DNA of 64,000 nt from the NCBI RefSeq assembly GCF_023073915.1, contig NZ_JADPKK010000015.1:1-64000 (forward strand). The letters run 5' to 3'. This DNA comes from Bradyrhizobium sp. 149. Lineage in GTDB: Bacteria; Pseudomonadota; Alphaproteobacteria; Rhizobiales; Xanthobacteraceae. Positions 27,080 to 36,140 of this stretch are shown here, one piece after another. Positions within the stretch are counted from its first letter, which is position 1. Each line of letters opens with the position of its first letter. The translations under genes were made by a program, and so were the position numbers. The notes beneath the pieces were generated by a model, which saw only the letters and a list, made by a program, of their open reading frames with translations, did not search any database and was not told where the DNA came from.

Positions 27080-27097
27080 CGCTGGCAAATGCCAGCG
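27080..27097. promoter_or_regulatory. Inverted repeat before luxI, lux-box-like
   Basis: CGCTGGCAAATGCCAGCG has perfect 7-bp arms around AAAT and ends 17 bp before the luxI ATG. The CTGGC...GCCAG shape recalls Rhizobiales lux boxes, but the spacing (CTG-N8-CAG) is shorter than the common N10. Its closeness to the start could also place it in the leader RNA. Candidate only. Confidence 0.45.
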
Positions 27098-27114
27098 TTG
27101 GCTTGGGAGTTGGG

Positions 27115-27738
27115 ATGATCAGAATAATAACAAACGCCGATCGGTCCAGCTGCCTGGGACTATTGGACGAAATGTTCCGGGCGCGCGCAGCGATATTTTC
27201 CGACCGCCTTCGCTGGAACGTCGATGTCCGCCACGGATGGGAATTCGACCGCTACGATGTGAAACAAGAGACAATCTATCTTATCTGCGTCGCGGATGAC
27301 GGACACACGACAGGTTCGCTTCGCCTCCTCCCGGCGAATGGCGACACGATGCTGCAAAACGAATTCGCCCCGTTCTTCGACCGCCCTCCCAAAATCAGCG
27401 ACCGCCGAACCTGGGAGTGCACGCGCTTTTGCGTCCATCCTTGTTCGGCCTCCGAAGGTCGAGCGCAAAATCGCTATATCTCATCCCAGCTTCTGATAGG
27501 CCTTTGCGAATTCGCTCTTGCCTCGGGCATGGAGCACATCGTCGGCCTGTACGATCACGCCATGACGCGCGTCTATCGCCGCATCGGATGGTCCCCCTCA
27601 CCAATAGCGATATCGCGCCCTCAGGTCGGCCGCCTCGTCGTCGGTACCTGGGACGTCTCGCACGATGCGCTGAATGCCATGACCGCACGCGCGATCACCG
27701 AGCTGGAGAACCTGGGGTTCGAAAGGCGAGCCGCATAG
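27115..27738 (+). CDS. Acyl-homoserine-lactone synthase (LuxI family)
   Basis: This 207-residue protein is a LuxI-type synthase. The family's conserved residues are visible: Arg and Phe in FRARAAIFSDRLRW with the following Trp, the acidic pair in WEFDRYD, Arg in GSLRLLPA, Phe in QNEFAPFF, and Glu and Arg in TWECTRFCV. The enzyme makes a homoserine lactone signal from S-adenosylmethionine and an acyl donor (acyl carrier protein or, as in known Bradyrhizobium systems, acyl-CoA). The start is the ATG at 27115 (MIRIITNAD); an in-frame upstream extension is unlikely. Its luxR partner precedes it, and a secreted-protein gene follows after 27 bp. Confidence 0.93.
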   Translation: MIRIITNADRSSCLGLLDEMFRARAAIFSDRLRWNVDVRHGWEFDRYDVKQETIYLICVADDGHTTGSLRLLPANGDTMLQNEFAPFFDRPPKISDRRTWECTRFCVHPCSASEGRAQNRYISSQLLIGLCEFALASGMEHIVGLYDHAMTRVYRRIGWSPSPIAISRPQVGRLVVGTWDVSHDALNAMTARAITELENLGFERRAA

Positions 27739-27765
27739 TGCGGCTTATTTTGTGAGGAGAAGGCA

Positions 27766-28200
27766 ATGAAAGTGTTGAAGTCTGCTTTGAGGAGCTGCAT
27801 CGGGCTGGTTACCGCGGGCGTCGTCGTCATGGGCGGTGCCAGCGCCGCCATGGCGCTGACGGCGCAGTTCCAGGTCACCAATTCCTTCGGGGCGACGCTC
27901 TTCCTCGATACCGCAAGCTGCACGGGCGGTGGTTCAATCTCGCCACCCTTCTCGATCAGCGCCGGCGGTTCTCCAACCTTCAGCGGCTCCACGACCGGCA
28001 CGACCACCCTGTGCACCGTCCGGTACCAGAGCGGCAGCTTCGGCTGCCAGTTCCAGGTTCAGGTCCTGCAATCCGGGAGCAGCATCACGGGCTTCGCATC
28101 GACCAACGCCTACAAGGGCTCCGGCGGCCGCCCCTCCTGCACCAAGCAGTCTGATATCGGGATCACAAACGGCTGGTCGGGCGGGTTCACCATGCAATAG
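27766..28200 (+). CDS. Small secreted protein linked to luxI
   Basis: This 144-residue protein starts after GAGGAGAAGGCA. It has a basic N-terminus, a hydrophobic core (GLVTAGVVVMGGASAAMA, about residues 13-30) and a likely signal cleavage before LTAQFQV. The mature part of about 113 residues is rich in Ser, Thr and Gly, with alternating beta-strand patterns and four cysteines (in TASCTGG, TTLCTVR, FGCQF and RPSCTK) that could form two disulfides. The layout, with a strand reading VTNSFGATLFLDTASC then an SAGGSPTFSGST turn, loosely recalls aegerolysin-like beta-sandwiches, but I do not assign it. It lies 27 bp after luxI, so it is probably co-transcribed and density-controlled. Similar small proteins occur in Bradyrhizobium, as far as I recall. 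Confidence 0.65.
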   Translation: MKVLKSALRSCIGLVTAGVVVMGGASAAMALTAQFQVTNSFGATLFLDTASCTGGGSISPPFSISAGGSPTFSGSTTGTTTLCTVRYQSGSFGCQFQVQVLQSGSSITGFASTNAYKGSGGRPSCTKQSDIGITNGWSGGFTMQ

Positions 28201-28559
28201 CGAAAGCCGCGGCGAGGCGGTGGTGCCCGCGTGCACCATCGCTCTCGTCTTCAGGCTAAGACTGCGTTGCCCATCAAGGATCCAGCGCATCGTAGGCTGA
28301 GAATGCCAACTGCGGTGCGGGCCAGTAAGACACTTCCGGACCTCGCAGTCTTTCTAGTCCAAAGCCCCATACCGACAAGTGCAGCGCACGTGGGCCCCCT
28401 GAGGACACCGGAAGGAGATCTAAACATTATAACATGCGATGGCCTCCTCTGCGGATCGAGCAATATCTTCCGCAAGGTCGGCGTCTTTGGGCTTCTTCGG
28501 CATCGTGGTAAATTCGCGTCGCCGGCGATGGGCGGCCGTGAAACTTCTCGTGCATCCTC
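28201..28559. other. Intergenic region before second luxR
   Basis: No gene-like frame was found. It should contain the promoter of the second luxR gene. No clear lux-box palindrome was spotted. Confidence 0.45.
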
Positions 28560-29276
28560 ATGAATATCGAAACCGTCATTGCGGAGCTCGCTCACGCCAA
28601 ATCTGTCGACGGATTGTCCAAGCTGTTATTTGACTGGCGCAATCAGAGCGGCGTCGCCCATTTGATCTACCATGCGACCTACGCCCCACTCTCAAAGGAC
28701 CTACGGCCCCTTGTTCTCTGTACGTATGACCCGGCCTGGGTCGCTCGCTATACCGAGAAGGACTACTTCAGCATCGATCCGGTGCTGCTCGCCGGACGCG
28801 AGGAAACATTGCCCATCGACTGGATCACAGTCGATCATGAGACCGACCAGGCAAGACGCTTCTTCGTGGAGGCCGAGAGCTACGGCGTGGGGCGCCATGG
28901 CTTTACGTTGCCGATCCGGGGACCATTTGGCGAGCGCGCGCTCTTTACGTTCACGACGAACGAAACCGATCACCGCTGGCACAAGGCTCGATACGAGTAC
29001 CTGCGCGACTTCGCGCTCGTTTCCCACTATCTGCACGATCGGGCGATGCAACTCGCCAGCCTGCGCCCCGATTTCAAGATACGGCAACTGTCCCGGCGTG
29101 AACGGCAGTGCTTGCATCATCTGGCCCGTGGCGCACCCCCGGGAAGGATCGCACGCCAGTTGAACCTGTCGGCGAGCGCCGTGCGCCAATACCTGAAGGG
29201 AGCCTCCCGAAAGCTCGGCTGCACCACGATTGAGGAGATTGCGGTCAAGGCTTCCTTGCTGGGGTTCGGGCGGTGA
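28560..29276 (+). CDS. LuxR-type AHL-responsive regulator 2
   Basis: This 238-residue protein is clearly related to the regulator at 26263. Ligand-site residues are intact: Trp and Tyr in AWVARYTEKDYF, Asp-Pro in SIDPVL, and Trp in PIDW. The C-terminal helix-turn-helix has LSRRERQCLHHLARG and LNLSASAVRQYL. It is separated from luxI by the secreted-protein gene and a 359-bp gap, so it has its own promoter. It may respond to the same signal, act as a counter-regulator, or be an ancient duplicate of regulator 1. All key residues being present argues that it is still functional. Confidence 0.9.
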   Translation: MNIETVIAELAHAKSVDGLSKLLFDWRNQSGVAHLIYHATYAPLSKDLRPLVLCTYDPAWVARYTEKDYFSIDPVLLAGREETLPIDWITVDHETDQARRFFVEAESYGVGRHGFTLPIRGPFGERALFTFTTNETDHRWHKARYEYLRDFALVSHYLHDRAMQLASLRPDFKIRQLSRRERQCLHHLARGAPPGRIARQLNLSASAVRQYLKGASRKLGCTTIEEIAVKASLLGFGR

Positions 29277-29395
29277 CCCTTTAACCGATCATTAACGAAC
29301 TCGGCCCGAACCTTTGTGTTTCTACAGATTGCTGGAACCACCGAATCCGGCGATCTTCCGTCCAGAGTTTCGATCTTCGGGAAGAGAGGCGGATC

Positions 29396-30199
29396 ATGAC
29401 AAACATTTCCTCGGCCAATTCCGGTGCTGGCGATGCCGTGGTGTCGCTCCTCCGCTCGAGCTCCCAGGATCAGTCGACGCCGAGCCGATCCGCCCCACCG
29501 AAGCAAGATTCCGCTTCAAGAAACCCCATTGACACCGTCGATCTCTCTGATCGGGCACAGACGATACTTGCGCGTGCGAAAATAGAAAAAGTCGCTGCGG
29601 ACAAGCTGGCGCTTCAGGTCCAGTCGGCGAAAAGTTCGGGCAGGGCCGCGGGCGCGAACACCGCTTCGGCCGACAGCTTCGAGCTCGGCGGCAATTCGTC
29701 GGACGGCTCAGCTTCCACGCCGGGCACCGGATCCGGGAATTTCGATCAAATCTCCGGGTACCTCGATCGCCTTATCGATGATCACAGAGCTCCGGATGGG
29801 ACCGTCAGTTCGTTCACGAAGACAGTGAACGACTTCTTCACTGTTCCTTCCACGCCCGAAGAACTGAGTGCCTGGTATAAGAATCAAGAAGAAGCCGCCG
29901 CGCAGTCCGCGGCGGCCGAACCCGATCCAGCGCTGAAGGCCAAAGCGGAAGCCTACCTCGACGCTGTCCGCAATCATCAGGTGACGCTCGTCAGCGCCGA
30001 CGACATCCCCGAGCTGAACTTTCATAACACCTGGACTCTGCAAGGTGCGGAAGGCGGCAGCTCCATCAACTTCACATCCACCTACAACCACAACGCGTCG
30101 ATCTTCAAAGACCCGGCAACCACCTACTTTGTCGACGGCAATGGGTCGGTCGTCGTGTGGAAGCATGCCGCTGACGGTGCTGCCGCCTCGAGTTCCTAG
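29396..30199 (+). CDS. Hypothetical protein, disordered N-terminus
   Basis: The product has 267 residues. The first 110 are rich in Ser, Ala, Asp and Gly and look disordered, apart from a short helix (TVDLSDRAQTILARAKIE, about residues 48-65) of a type I recall in Bradyrhizobium hypothetical proteins. The second half is more ordered (DFFTVPSTPEELSAWYKNQE, then a beta-rich end TYFVDGNGSVVVWKHA). There is no N-terminal hydrophobic signal, although the low-complexity N-terminus could suit a type I or type III substrate. No domain is recognised. It follows luxR2 by about 120 bp and converges on the export operon. Confidence 0.6.
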   Translation: MTNISSANSGAGDAVVSLLRSSSQDQSTPSRSAPPKQDSASRNPIDTVDLSDRAQTILARAKIEKVAADKLALQVQSAKSSGRAAGANTASADSFELGGNSSDGSASTPGTGSGNFDQISGYLDRLIDDHRAPDGTVSSFTKTVNDFFTVPSTPEELSAWYKNQEEAAAQSAAAEPDPALKAKAEAYLDAVRNHQVTLVSADDIPELNFHNTWTLQGAEGGSSINFTSTYNHNASIFKDPATTYFVDGNGSVVVWKHAADGAAASSS

Positions 30200-30347
30200 G
30201 AGCGGGCGTCGGCCTCACGAATTGTCCGGCTCTCCGGCATCGCAAGATACACTGCCAGTGCGAAGCTCATGGTCTAATAGGCGGATGCCGCGAACATCCG
30301 TCAGGCCCGCCTGCAACAATGCATGATTGCCGCAGGAGATCGCCTTC

Positions 30348-31703
30348 CTAGGGAAACACGATGATCTCCCCTGCTTCCAGCCCGTTCAGCACTTGGACCC
30401 CGCGCTCACTCGTCGCACCTAGAGCAACGCGACGATCATGCTCCTGGCCAGATTCCGGATCACGGACTCTCACCCGTGGTTCCGCGAGGGTGCCGCGCAC
30501 GGCCTCCACCGGCACGATCAAGGCTCCGGCGTCCGAGGCCAATTCGATCGTCATCCGCGCCGACATCCCGACGCGCATCGAACCAAGAAGCGCTCCTTGA
30601 GCTCTTACGGCCGCACGGACTTCGAACGATGGAGCCGAACTGGCGCTTTGGTCGCCGCTCGCTTCTGCGCTGACCGCAACGATCCGTCCTAGAACCTCGC
30701 CGGAGAAAGCGTCGCTGCTGATTGTGACGGGTTGGCCGACATGCACGCGATTGATATCCACCTCGTCGATCTTTCCCGTGACGACCAGCCCCGTCAGGTC
30801 GGCAACCGCGAACAACGGCTGACCTCTGCTGACCCGGCTGCCGGGCTCGCTTAGGAGAGCCGTTTGAGAGCTGGGCATCGCCACCGGTGGCCTTACCAAG
30901 ACCCCTGCCGAAGGGGCCACGACGGTACTGCCGTCGAGCTGATGCTTCAGGTCTCCCAATCTGGCTAATGCGTTCTTCACTTCCAGATCCGCCAATTGAC
31001 GGTTCTCGGCGTTGCCGCGATCCAGCATTGTTTGCAGGTCCAGACGGCTGCTGTCCGCGGCCATCCGTTGGGTATCTCGCTGCTGGACGAGACCATCGAA
31101 TTCATTGCGTGAGACGATCCCTCGATCGAGCAAAGTTTTGGTCTCGGACACCTGGCGCTCGACGATCGCAAGCGCGGCCTCCGCGTTCTCAAGGGCACGC
31201 TTTGCACGCGTGACATCGGGACTCCGCTCCCAGCGGACCAGGACGTCAAAAGCCATAGTGGCCTTCAAGAGAATCGCTTGAGCTTCACGGACGCGGCTCT
31301 GCGCTTCCGCAGTGTCCATAATAAGCACCGTATCGCCGGCAGCGACGCGATCGCCCAGTTGGGCCTTGCGCTCCAGCACGAAGCCGTCAAATGGCGCCAC
31401 GATCGGGGCCGTCCTTCCGGGCTTCAAGGTTCCTGTGATGGTCAACCGTGACGTGACGGCGCTTGGCACAATCTTGAAGACACGGGACGTCGGCTGTGGC
31501 GCGCTCTGTGGCGTGGAAATGACGCCTTGCCAAAACCACGCGGCCGGACTCATCGCGACAATGGAGGCCAGAGCGGCCGCGATCACCATGCGGCTGGTCC
31601 GTCGCGGTGCAGATATGATCGTCCGCGCGCGAGCCAAAGTTGCCGCAGTTTCGGCGCCGGAATTCTCAGCTTTCCCGGTCAATCTTTCAACGCGATGCGC
31701 CAT
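30348..31703 (-). CDS. Periplasmic adaptor protein of a MacAB-like exporter
   Basis: This 451-residue membrane-fusion protein has an N-terminal membrane anchor (RMVIAAALASIVAMSPAAWF, about residues 38-57). A first lipoyl half follows (GRTAPIVAPFDGFVLERKAQ), then a long coiled-coil hairpin (about 130-230). After it come the second lipoyl half (STVVAPSAGVLV), a beta-barrel and the membrane-proximal domain (ALIVPVEAVRG). It links an inner-membrane exporter to the outer-membrane channel. It is the last gene of the four-gene minus-strand operon and overlaps the TolC-like gene by 25 bp. No internal ATPase is present; energy comes from the separate ATPase at 34411. Confidence 0.88.
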   Translation of the reverse strand: MAHRVERLTGKAENSGAETAATLARARTIISAPRRTSRMVIAAALASIVAMSPAAWFWQGVISTPQSAPQPTSRVFKIVPSAVTSRLTITGTLKPGRTAPIVAPFDGFVLERKAQLGDRVAAGDTVLIMDTAEAQSRVREAQAILLKATMAFDVLVRWERSPDVTRAKRALENAEAALAIVERQVSETKTLLDRGIVSRNEFDGLVQQRDTQRMAADSSRLDLQTMLDRGNAENRQLADLEVKNALARLGDLKHQLDGSTVVAPSAGVLVRPPVAMPSSQTALLSEPGSRVSRGQPLFAVADLTGLVVTGKIDEVDINRVHVGQPVTISSDAFSGEVLGRIVAVSAEASGDQSASSAPSFEVRAAVRAQGALLGSMRVGMSARMTIELASDAGALIVPVEAVRGTLAEPRVRVRDPESGQEHDRRVALGATSERGVQVLNGLEAGEIIVFP

Positions 31704-33214
31704 GTGTCCAGCGTGGTCCCGAGTTGGATATCCAGTAGCGTCAGCGCGTTGAGATAGCCGATCATGGCGGCAAGCTGCTGGCTTTCAGCCAAGCGCAAGT
31801 CGTTTTCCAGCCCACGTACTTGAAAATTGACCGAGCGGCCGGCCTTCAATTTCTCCTTCTCGATCTCCACGGCTTTGGCCGCCAGTTGGCGGGCTCGACG
31901 CGCGACTTCGAGCTGTCGCCAGCGGATATCAACGTCCGTCACCGAACCGCGCACCTGAAGCTCAACCCCCTGACGGATACTCGTGAGCTGCAACTCCGAC
32001 GTCTGCAGCGTGGCGGTCGCCTGTACGAAGGGTTGCTCGCGGCGCAAATCGTTGAGCGGAATACTGAACGCCGCACCGACCGTGACGTCCGATATCCGTT
32101 CCGAGGAGAAGGTGCCGCCCCCCGTCGTCGTCGCACGCCCGAACCTGCCGCTGGCAAACACCGACAAGTCCCACAGTCGTTCATTTTGGGCGACGACGAT
32201 GCCAAGCTTGTTCTGCTCGACGACGAGAACCTGCCCAAGATAGTCCGGGCGCTGGGCCAGAGCGATCTGCATCAATCGCGAGAGGTTGGTCGCGATCCTC
32301 GCCGGGTCCGTACTCTCCCTAGCCGCGATCGCCGCACCGAGATCGATGGACAGAAAGTTCAGCAATTGCAGCCGCGCCGTGTCCAGCGTCTTTGTCGCCT
32401 CGAGCACGCGAATGCGCTGGTTTTCGACATCCGCCTCGGTTTGCACGATATCGACTGCCGCCATTCGTCCAGCGACGATGAGGCTACGGTTGATGTCGAC
32501 GAGATCCTGCGCGCGGCCGACCGATGCCTGCGCCAATTTCAGCTCTTCCTGCGCCTGGAGCAAAGCCCGATAGGCGAAGATCACCTGGCCGATCGTCTCG
32601 GAGACCGTCGCCTTCAGCTTCAGCCGGTTGATCCTTTCGCTCAATCGGGCCGCTCTCACCGGCGCCATGGTGACGTCGACACCTCCCCCGCGCAGCAAGG
32701 GCTGCGACACCGTCAGCTCGGCCGCCGAGCTGCGTGTGAGGACACCGGCGGTGTCGGTCATCTGGTTCGCCCAAGCCAGCCCGAATGTTGCCCCGGTCGG
32801 CAACAGGGCCGTGGCCGCCGGCGTGATCTCGGCGCTGGTCGTGCCGATCCCGGCTATTTGCTGATGGGTCGCGCCCCCGCCGATGGAGAAATGAGGCGTA
32901 AAGCGATCCTCGACTGCTCTTAGATCGAATTTTTGCGATATCCTGTCGATATAAGCGCTACGGATCGTCCTGTTGTCGCGCAGGGCGATGGCAATCGCAT
33001 CCGCAACGGTCAGGGAAATGCCCGCCGGTTTGGCAGCGTCCGTCTCGGCTGCCGCCGGTTGCGTCACCGGGGGCGCCGGCGGACGATTGACGCGCTTGGC
33101 CTTGATGGCGGGTTTCGACCCGGTGTCTTGCGCCGTTGCGCCCACGAGCGGGACGGCGGCTCCCAGCGCCAAGGCGAGCGCAACACCCAACCGCTGCTTC
33201 AGCTGCGCCCCCAT
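31679..33214 (-). CDS. TolC-family outer-membrane channel
   Basis: This 511-residue protein has a signal peptide (LGVALALALGAAVPLVGATA, about residues 9-28), a Pro/Ala-rich linker and then the two repeated outer-membrane-efflux halves. These are long helices rich in Ala, Gln, Leu and Arg. LTVSQPLLRGGG marks the first beta-hairpin region and AAFSIPLNDLRREQP the second. It would form the trimeric outer-membrane and periplasmic exit duct for the exporter encoded around it. The gene starts right where the permease gene stops and overlaps the adaptor gene by 25 bp. Confidence 0.87.
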   Translation of the reverse strand: MGAQLKQRLGVALALALGAAVPLVGATAQDTGSKPAIKAKRVNRPPAPPVTQPAAAETDAAKPAGISLTVADAIAIALRDNRTIRSAYIDRISQKFDLRAVEDRFTPHFSIGGGATHQQIAGIGTTSAEITPAATALLPTGATFGLAWANQMTDTAGVLTRSSAAELTVSQPLLRGGGVDVTMAPVRAARLSERINRLKLKATVSETIGQVIFAYRALLQAQEELKLAQASVGRAQDLVDINRSLIVAGRMAAVDIVQTEADVENQRIRVLEATKTLDTARLQLLNFLSIDLGAAIAARESTDPARIATNLSRLMQIALAQRPDYLGQVLVVEQNKLGIVVAQNERLWDLSVFASGRFGRATTTGGGTFSSERISDVTVGAAFSIPLNDLRREQPFVQATATLQTSELQLTSIRQGVELQVRGSVTDVDIRWRQLEVARRARQLAAKAVEIEKEKLKAGRSVNFQVRGLENDLRLAESQQLAAMIGYLNALTLLDIQLGTTLDTWRIALKD

Positions 33215-34414
33215 CTAATCCGCCCTCAGCGCTGCGATCGGATCGAGCTTGGCAGCCCTCGCCGCGGGGTAGCTTCCGAAGAACAGGCCGACGACAAGCG
33301 CCATGCCCGCCCCCAGCGGCAATGCGGCGGGCGCGGCGGCGAACGACCAGCCGGATGCGCTGGCAAACAGCCAGCCCGCCAGCGTCCCAAGGACCGTGCC
33401 GATCGCCGATCCGGCCGCCGACAGCAGCAAGGCCTCGACCAGAAACATCAGACGGACATCATGACGCCGGGCCCCGAGCGCAAGCCTAATGCCGATCTCG
33501 CGCCGCCGCTCCATGACGCTCATCAGCATGACGTTCATCACGCCGACGCCACCGACGACGAGCGATACGGCGCCGATCGCCATCAGCAAAAGGCCATAGA
33601 TGCGCATCTGCTGCTCAAGCCCAATGATCAGTTGACGCGCCGTCCGCACGCTCACGCCCTGGCCGCCGCCCATCCGCGCGCGAAAATACGCCGCGATACT
33701 TGCAGAGGCGGTCTGGTCGTTCTCCCCAGCGTCCAGGCGGGCGGCTATATTGGTGATCTGCGGCGAAGGGACCAGGCGGCGGGCGGCCGCATAGGGAACG
33801 ACGACCGATCGGTTGAGATCCAGGTTGAGGACCATATTGGCATAGACGCTCGACAGGGTGCCGATGATGGTTACGATCGGGCCATCGACCACGATTTCAT
33901 CGCCGATCTTGATGGGTCTTCCGGATGCGGTCGCAATATCGTTGGCAAGTTCGGCCCCTAGGACGGCAAAGGGCGCAAAACCGTCGAGGTCGGATGTCCG
34001 TCTCCCGGTCGCAATTTCGGCTTTGGCGAGCGAATAGATCCCGTCCATGGCGGCGACGAGATTCGCGGGCAGCGAGGAGCGGCCGATCTTTATTGAGGTC
34101 CCCGCGAGGATGAAGGGAGCGGCGGCCACCACCCCCACCCCGGCGCCGGCAAGATCGCGCGCAGCATCTGCCGGTATGACCGGAGCTATTGTTCCGTTAG
34201 CCTTCGGAGCGATGTTCACGAGGTCGATGCCGAGTGAATCGAACTGCCGCATTGCCTCGTTCCGGGCATCGTAGCCGATGTGCAGCATCGCAATCACGGC
34301 CGCCGTCCCGATCGCGATGCCGATCAGGGCCAGGAATGTGCGTCCCTTGAGCCCTTGCAGGTTCGACGCCGCATCGCAGACAATCTCCCGAAGAACGAGG
34401 CCATCCCCGATCAT
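33215..34414 (-). CDS. MacB/FtsX-type ABC permease
   Basis: This 399-residue membrane protein has one N-terminal helix ([19 protein letters not shown], about residues 27-45), a large periplasmic domain of about 220 residues, and three C-terminal helices (near 275-300, 325-355 and 365-385). This is the MacB/LolC mechanotransmission topology. The segment [20 protein letters not shown] after the second helix is the family's ATPase-coupling loop. The start ATG at 34414 overlaps the ATPase stop (ATGA), so the pair is translationally coupled. Unlike MacB proper, the ATPase is a separate protein. Substrates of this class include peptides, lipoproteins, siderophores and macrolides. Confidence 0.88.
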   Translation of the reverse strand: MIGDGLVLREIVCDAASNLQGLKGRTFLALIGIAIGTAAVIAMLHIGYDARNEAMRQFDSLGIDLVNIAPKANGTIAPVIPADAARDLAGAGVGVVAAAPFILAGTSIKIGRSSLPANLVAAMDGIYSLAKAEIATGRRTSDLDGFAPFAVLGAELANDIATASGRPIKIGDEIVVDGPIVTIIGTLSSVYANMVLNLDLNRSVVVPYAAARRLVPSPQITNIAARLDAGENDQTASASIAAYFRARMGGGQGVSVRTARQLIIGLEQQMRIYGLLLMAIGAVSLVVGGVGVMNVMLMSVMERRREIGIRLALGARRHDVRLMFLVEALLLSAAGSAIGTVLGTLAGWLFASASGWSFAAAPAALPLGAGMALVVGLFFGSYPAARAAKLDPIAALRAD

Positions 34415-35115
34415 GACACCACGTCGACGGCGCGAAGATCGCCCCAATTGTCGTCAACCACGCCGCCGTCGCGCATGACGATGCGCCGCGGACACCGGGC
34501 CGCAAGCGTAGGATCGTGCGTCACGATCACCATTGTGACCCCGACCTCGCGATTCAGCGACAGGAACAGCGTCAAGATATCGTCGGCGGATTGACTGTCG
34601 AGGTTGCCGGTGGGCTCGTCAGCGAGCAGCAGCGCCGGCTCACCGACGAGCGCCCGCGCGATCGCCACCCGCTGGCGCTGCCCGCCGGAGAGCTCATCGG
34701 GGCGGTGCGTCGACCGAGCCGAGAGCCCCACGCGTTCGAGAGCAATAGCGGCGGCCTCCCGGCGGCGCGAGCCGTCAACTCCACGGTAAAGCAGTGGCAA
34801 CGCCACATTATCGAGCGCCGACAGCCTCGGCAGAAGATGGAACGACTGGAAGACAAATCCGATATGCCGGTTGCGCATTCGGGCGGCCTGAGCTTCCGGC
34901 AAACCAGCGACGGATGTTCCATCAAGGTGGATTTCGCCGGTGTCGGGCCGATCGAGCAACCCCATCAGATTCATCAGCGTGGTCTTCCCCGACCCCGACG
35001 TACCTGTGAGTGCGCACATCTCTCCCGCGCCTATCGCAAGCGTCACATCCTTGAGAACAGATATTCCCCCCGCGGAGCCGGCGTAGCTCTTGCTGACTCG
35101 GTCGATCCTCAGCAT
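34411..35115 (-). CDS. MacB/LolD-type ABC ATPase
   Basis: This 234-residue ATPase has Walker [12 protein letters not shown]-loop [12 protein letters not shown], signature [16 protein letters not shown], Walker [14 protein letters not shown] and the switch His in VIVTHD. LolD/MacB-type features such as [14 protein letters not shown] are clear. The chosen start is the ATG at 35115 ([11 protein letters not shown]), where homology should begin; the frame is open further upstream but not family-like. It is the first gene of the four-gene export operon (ATPase, permease, TolC, adaptor), transcribed away from the small secreted-protein gene at 35375. Confidence 0.9.
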   Translation of the reverse strand: MLRIDRVSKSYAGSAGGISVLKDVTLAIGAGEMCALTGTSGSGKTTLMNLMGLLDRPDTGEIHLDGTSVAGLPEAQAARMRNRHIGFVFQSFHLLPRLSALDNVALPLLYRGVDGSRRREAAAIALERVGLSARSTHRPDELSGGQRQRVAIARALVGEPALLLADEPTGNLDSQSADDILTLFLSLNREVGVTMVIVTHDPTLAARCPRRIVMRDGGVVDDNWGDLRAVDVVS

Positions 35116-35374
35116 CTCGCGCGAACCCCGGCGGTCATGTGCCCCCGAGGCCCATAGCAACAACTCTTCTCCGGGGTATGAGGAAGCAGCTCTCCGCTTG
35201 ACGAGATTTTGGCTCGAAACCCGCCGGGCCGGCAATTTAGTATTTTACAAACTTGACAGAGGACCAAAACGAGAGATGCATCGTCACCCCCACCGATCTA
35301 ATCAAATTGACGCGGACAACGATCGGTAAAGCGTGCGATTGTGGCAAAGGCTCCACCTTCGGCGACCTGACTCG

Positions 35375-35770
35375 ATGCGCCACCGACTGATTGGGACCTG
35401 CGTAGCTTTATCGCTCGTTGTCTCACCGAGCGTCGCAGCGGTCGATCCCATCGCAAGTTCTGCGAACACCGGAGACGCCTTGGCCATCCCGATGTCTGGC
35501 AACGGGTCGAGTTTCGGCCCATGCGCGCTTGCCTGCGAAGAGCGCCGCAAATCACGGTCGCAATCGAGACCAGGGCCGAGCCTGGAAGCGCTCGTCCGCC
35601 TCCCGGGGGGCCTCGCCTCCAATTTCGAAACTGGGTCCGGCACGGCCGTCGTGGACCTGATCAACCTGGGTGACGAGACCAGGGGCTATAGCGACATTAT
35701 CGCGCTCGATATCGCCTTTGCGCAATCCATCCCAGGACAAGCCTCCCGGGTGTTCGCCGTCGACGACTGA
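35375..35770 (+). CDS. Small secreted protein next to the exporter
   Basis: This 131-residue protein starts at MRHRLIGTC and has a signal peptide with a core LIGTCVALSLVVSPSVAA, cleaved probably before VDPIASS. The mature part is polar with one CALAC cysteine pair and ends in an acidic, Ala-rich stretch. No domain is recognised. It is divergent from the MacAB-TolC-like operon, with about 260 bp between the two starts. A role as cargo or accessory of the exporter is conceivable, but MacAB substrates usually need no classical signal removed in the cytoplasm, so this is only positional. Confidence 0.5.
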   Translation: MRHRLIGTCVALSLVVSPSVAAVDPIASSANTGDALAIPMSGNGSSFGPCALACEERRKSRSQSRPGPSLEALVRLPGGLASNFETGSGTAVVDLINLGDETRGYSDIIALDIAFAQSIPGQASRVFAVDD

Positions 35771-35779
35771 CGTGGACCG

Positions 35780-36025
35780 TCAGGAGTTCTGAGGCTTCAT
35801 CTTAAGCCGCTCGCCGCACATGCTGTCTGTAGCGCCCACCATGCTCGGGATGGCTGTGCCGGCATTGTAATCTTCGGTATCAAGTTGCTGGATGACGTCC
35901 GTCTGCGCGACAATGACGTTCACCCTGCGAGCAAAGTTCTTGGCCAGCCCAGAGCCCTGTCCAAATTCACGGTGGTCTCGGCCGCCAGTTGCCAGACATA
36001 GGACGTCTGCCCGCTATTCATCTTG
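35780..36025 (-). pseudogene. C-terminal gene fragment, frameshifted
   Basis: Coding-like sequence on the minus strand reads TFKMNSGQTSYVWQLAAETT and continues, after loss of one G in GTGGAATTT, as EFGQGSGLAKNFARRVNVIV through IQQLDTEDYNAGTAIPSMVG, with stop at 35780. There is no start in either part. Third positions are GC-biased as in real genes. I do not recognise the family. It is one of several broken pieces between the export operon and tRNA-Pro. Confidence 0.5.
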
Positions 36026-36038
36026 AACGTGGTCGTTG

Positions 36039-36140
36039 ACGGGCTACCTCGACATCTACAAGCCCGTGCTGAAGGACGCGCAGGGCTTCGCCACCTTCAA
36101 GGACTACGCGACGGGCTGGCTATACTACAGAACTTGGTGA
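36039..36140 (+). pseudogene. Short gene fragment, plus strand
   Basis: A stretch of about 27 codons reads TGYLDIYKPVLKDAQGFATF then KDYATGW, with strongly coding-like third positions, and soon hits a stop at 36138. There is no start. It abuts the previous minus-strand fragment at about 36035, which suggests a rearrangement junction. Not recognised. Confidence 0.4.
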
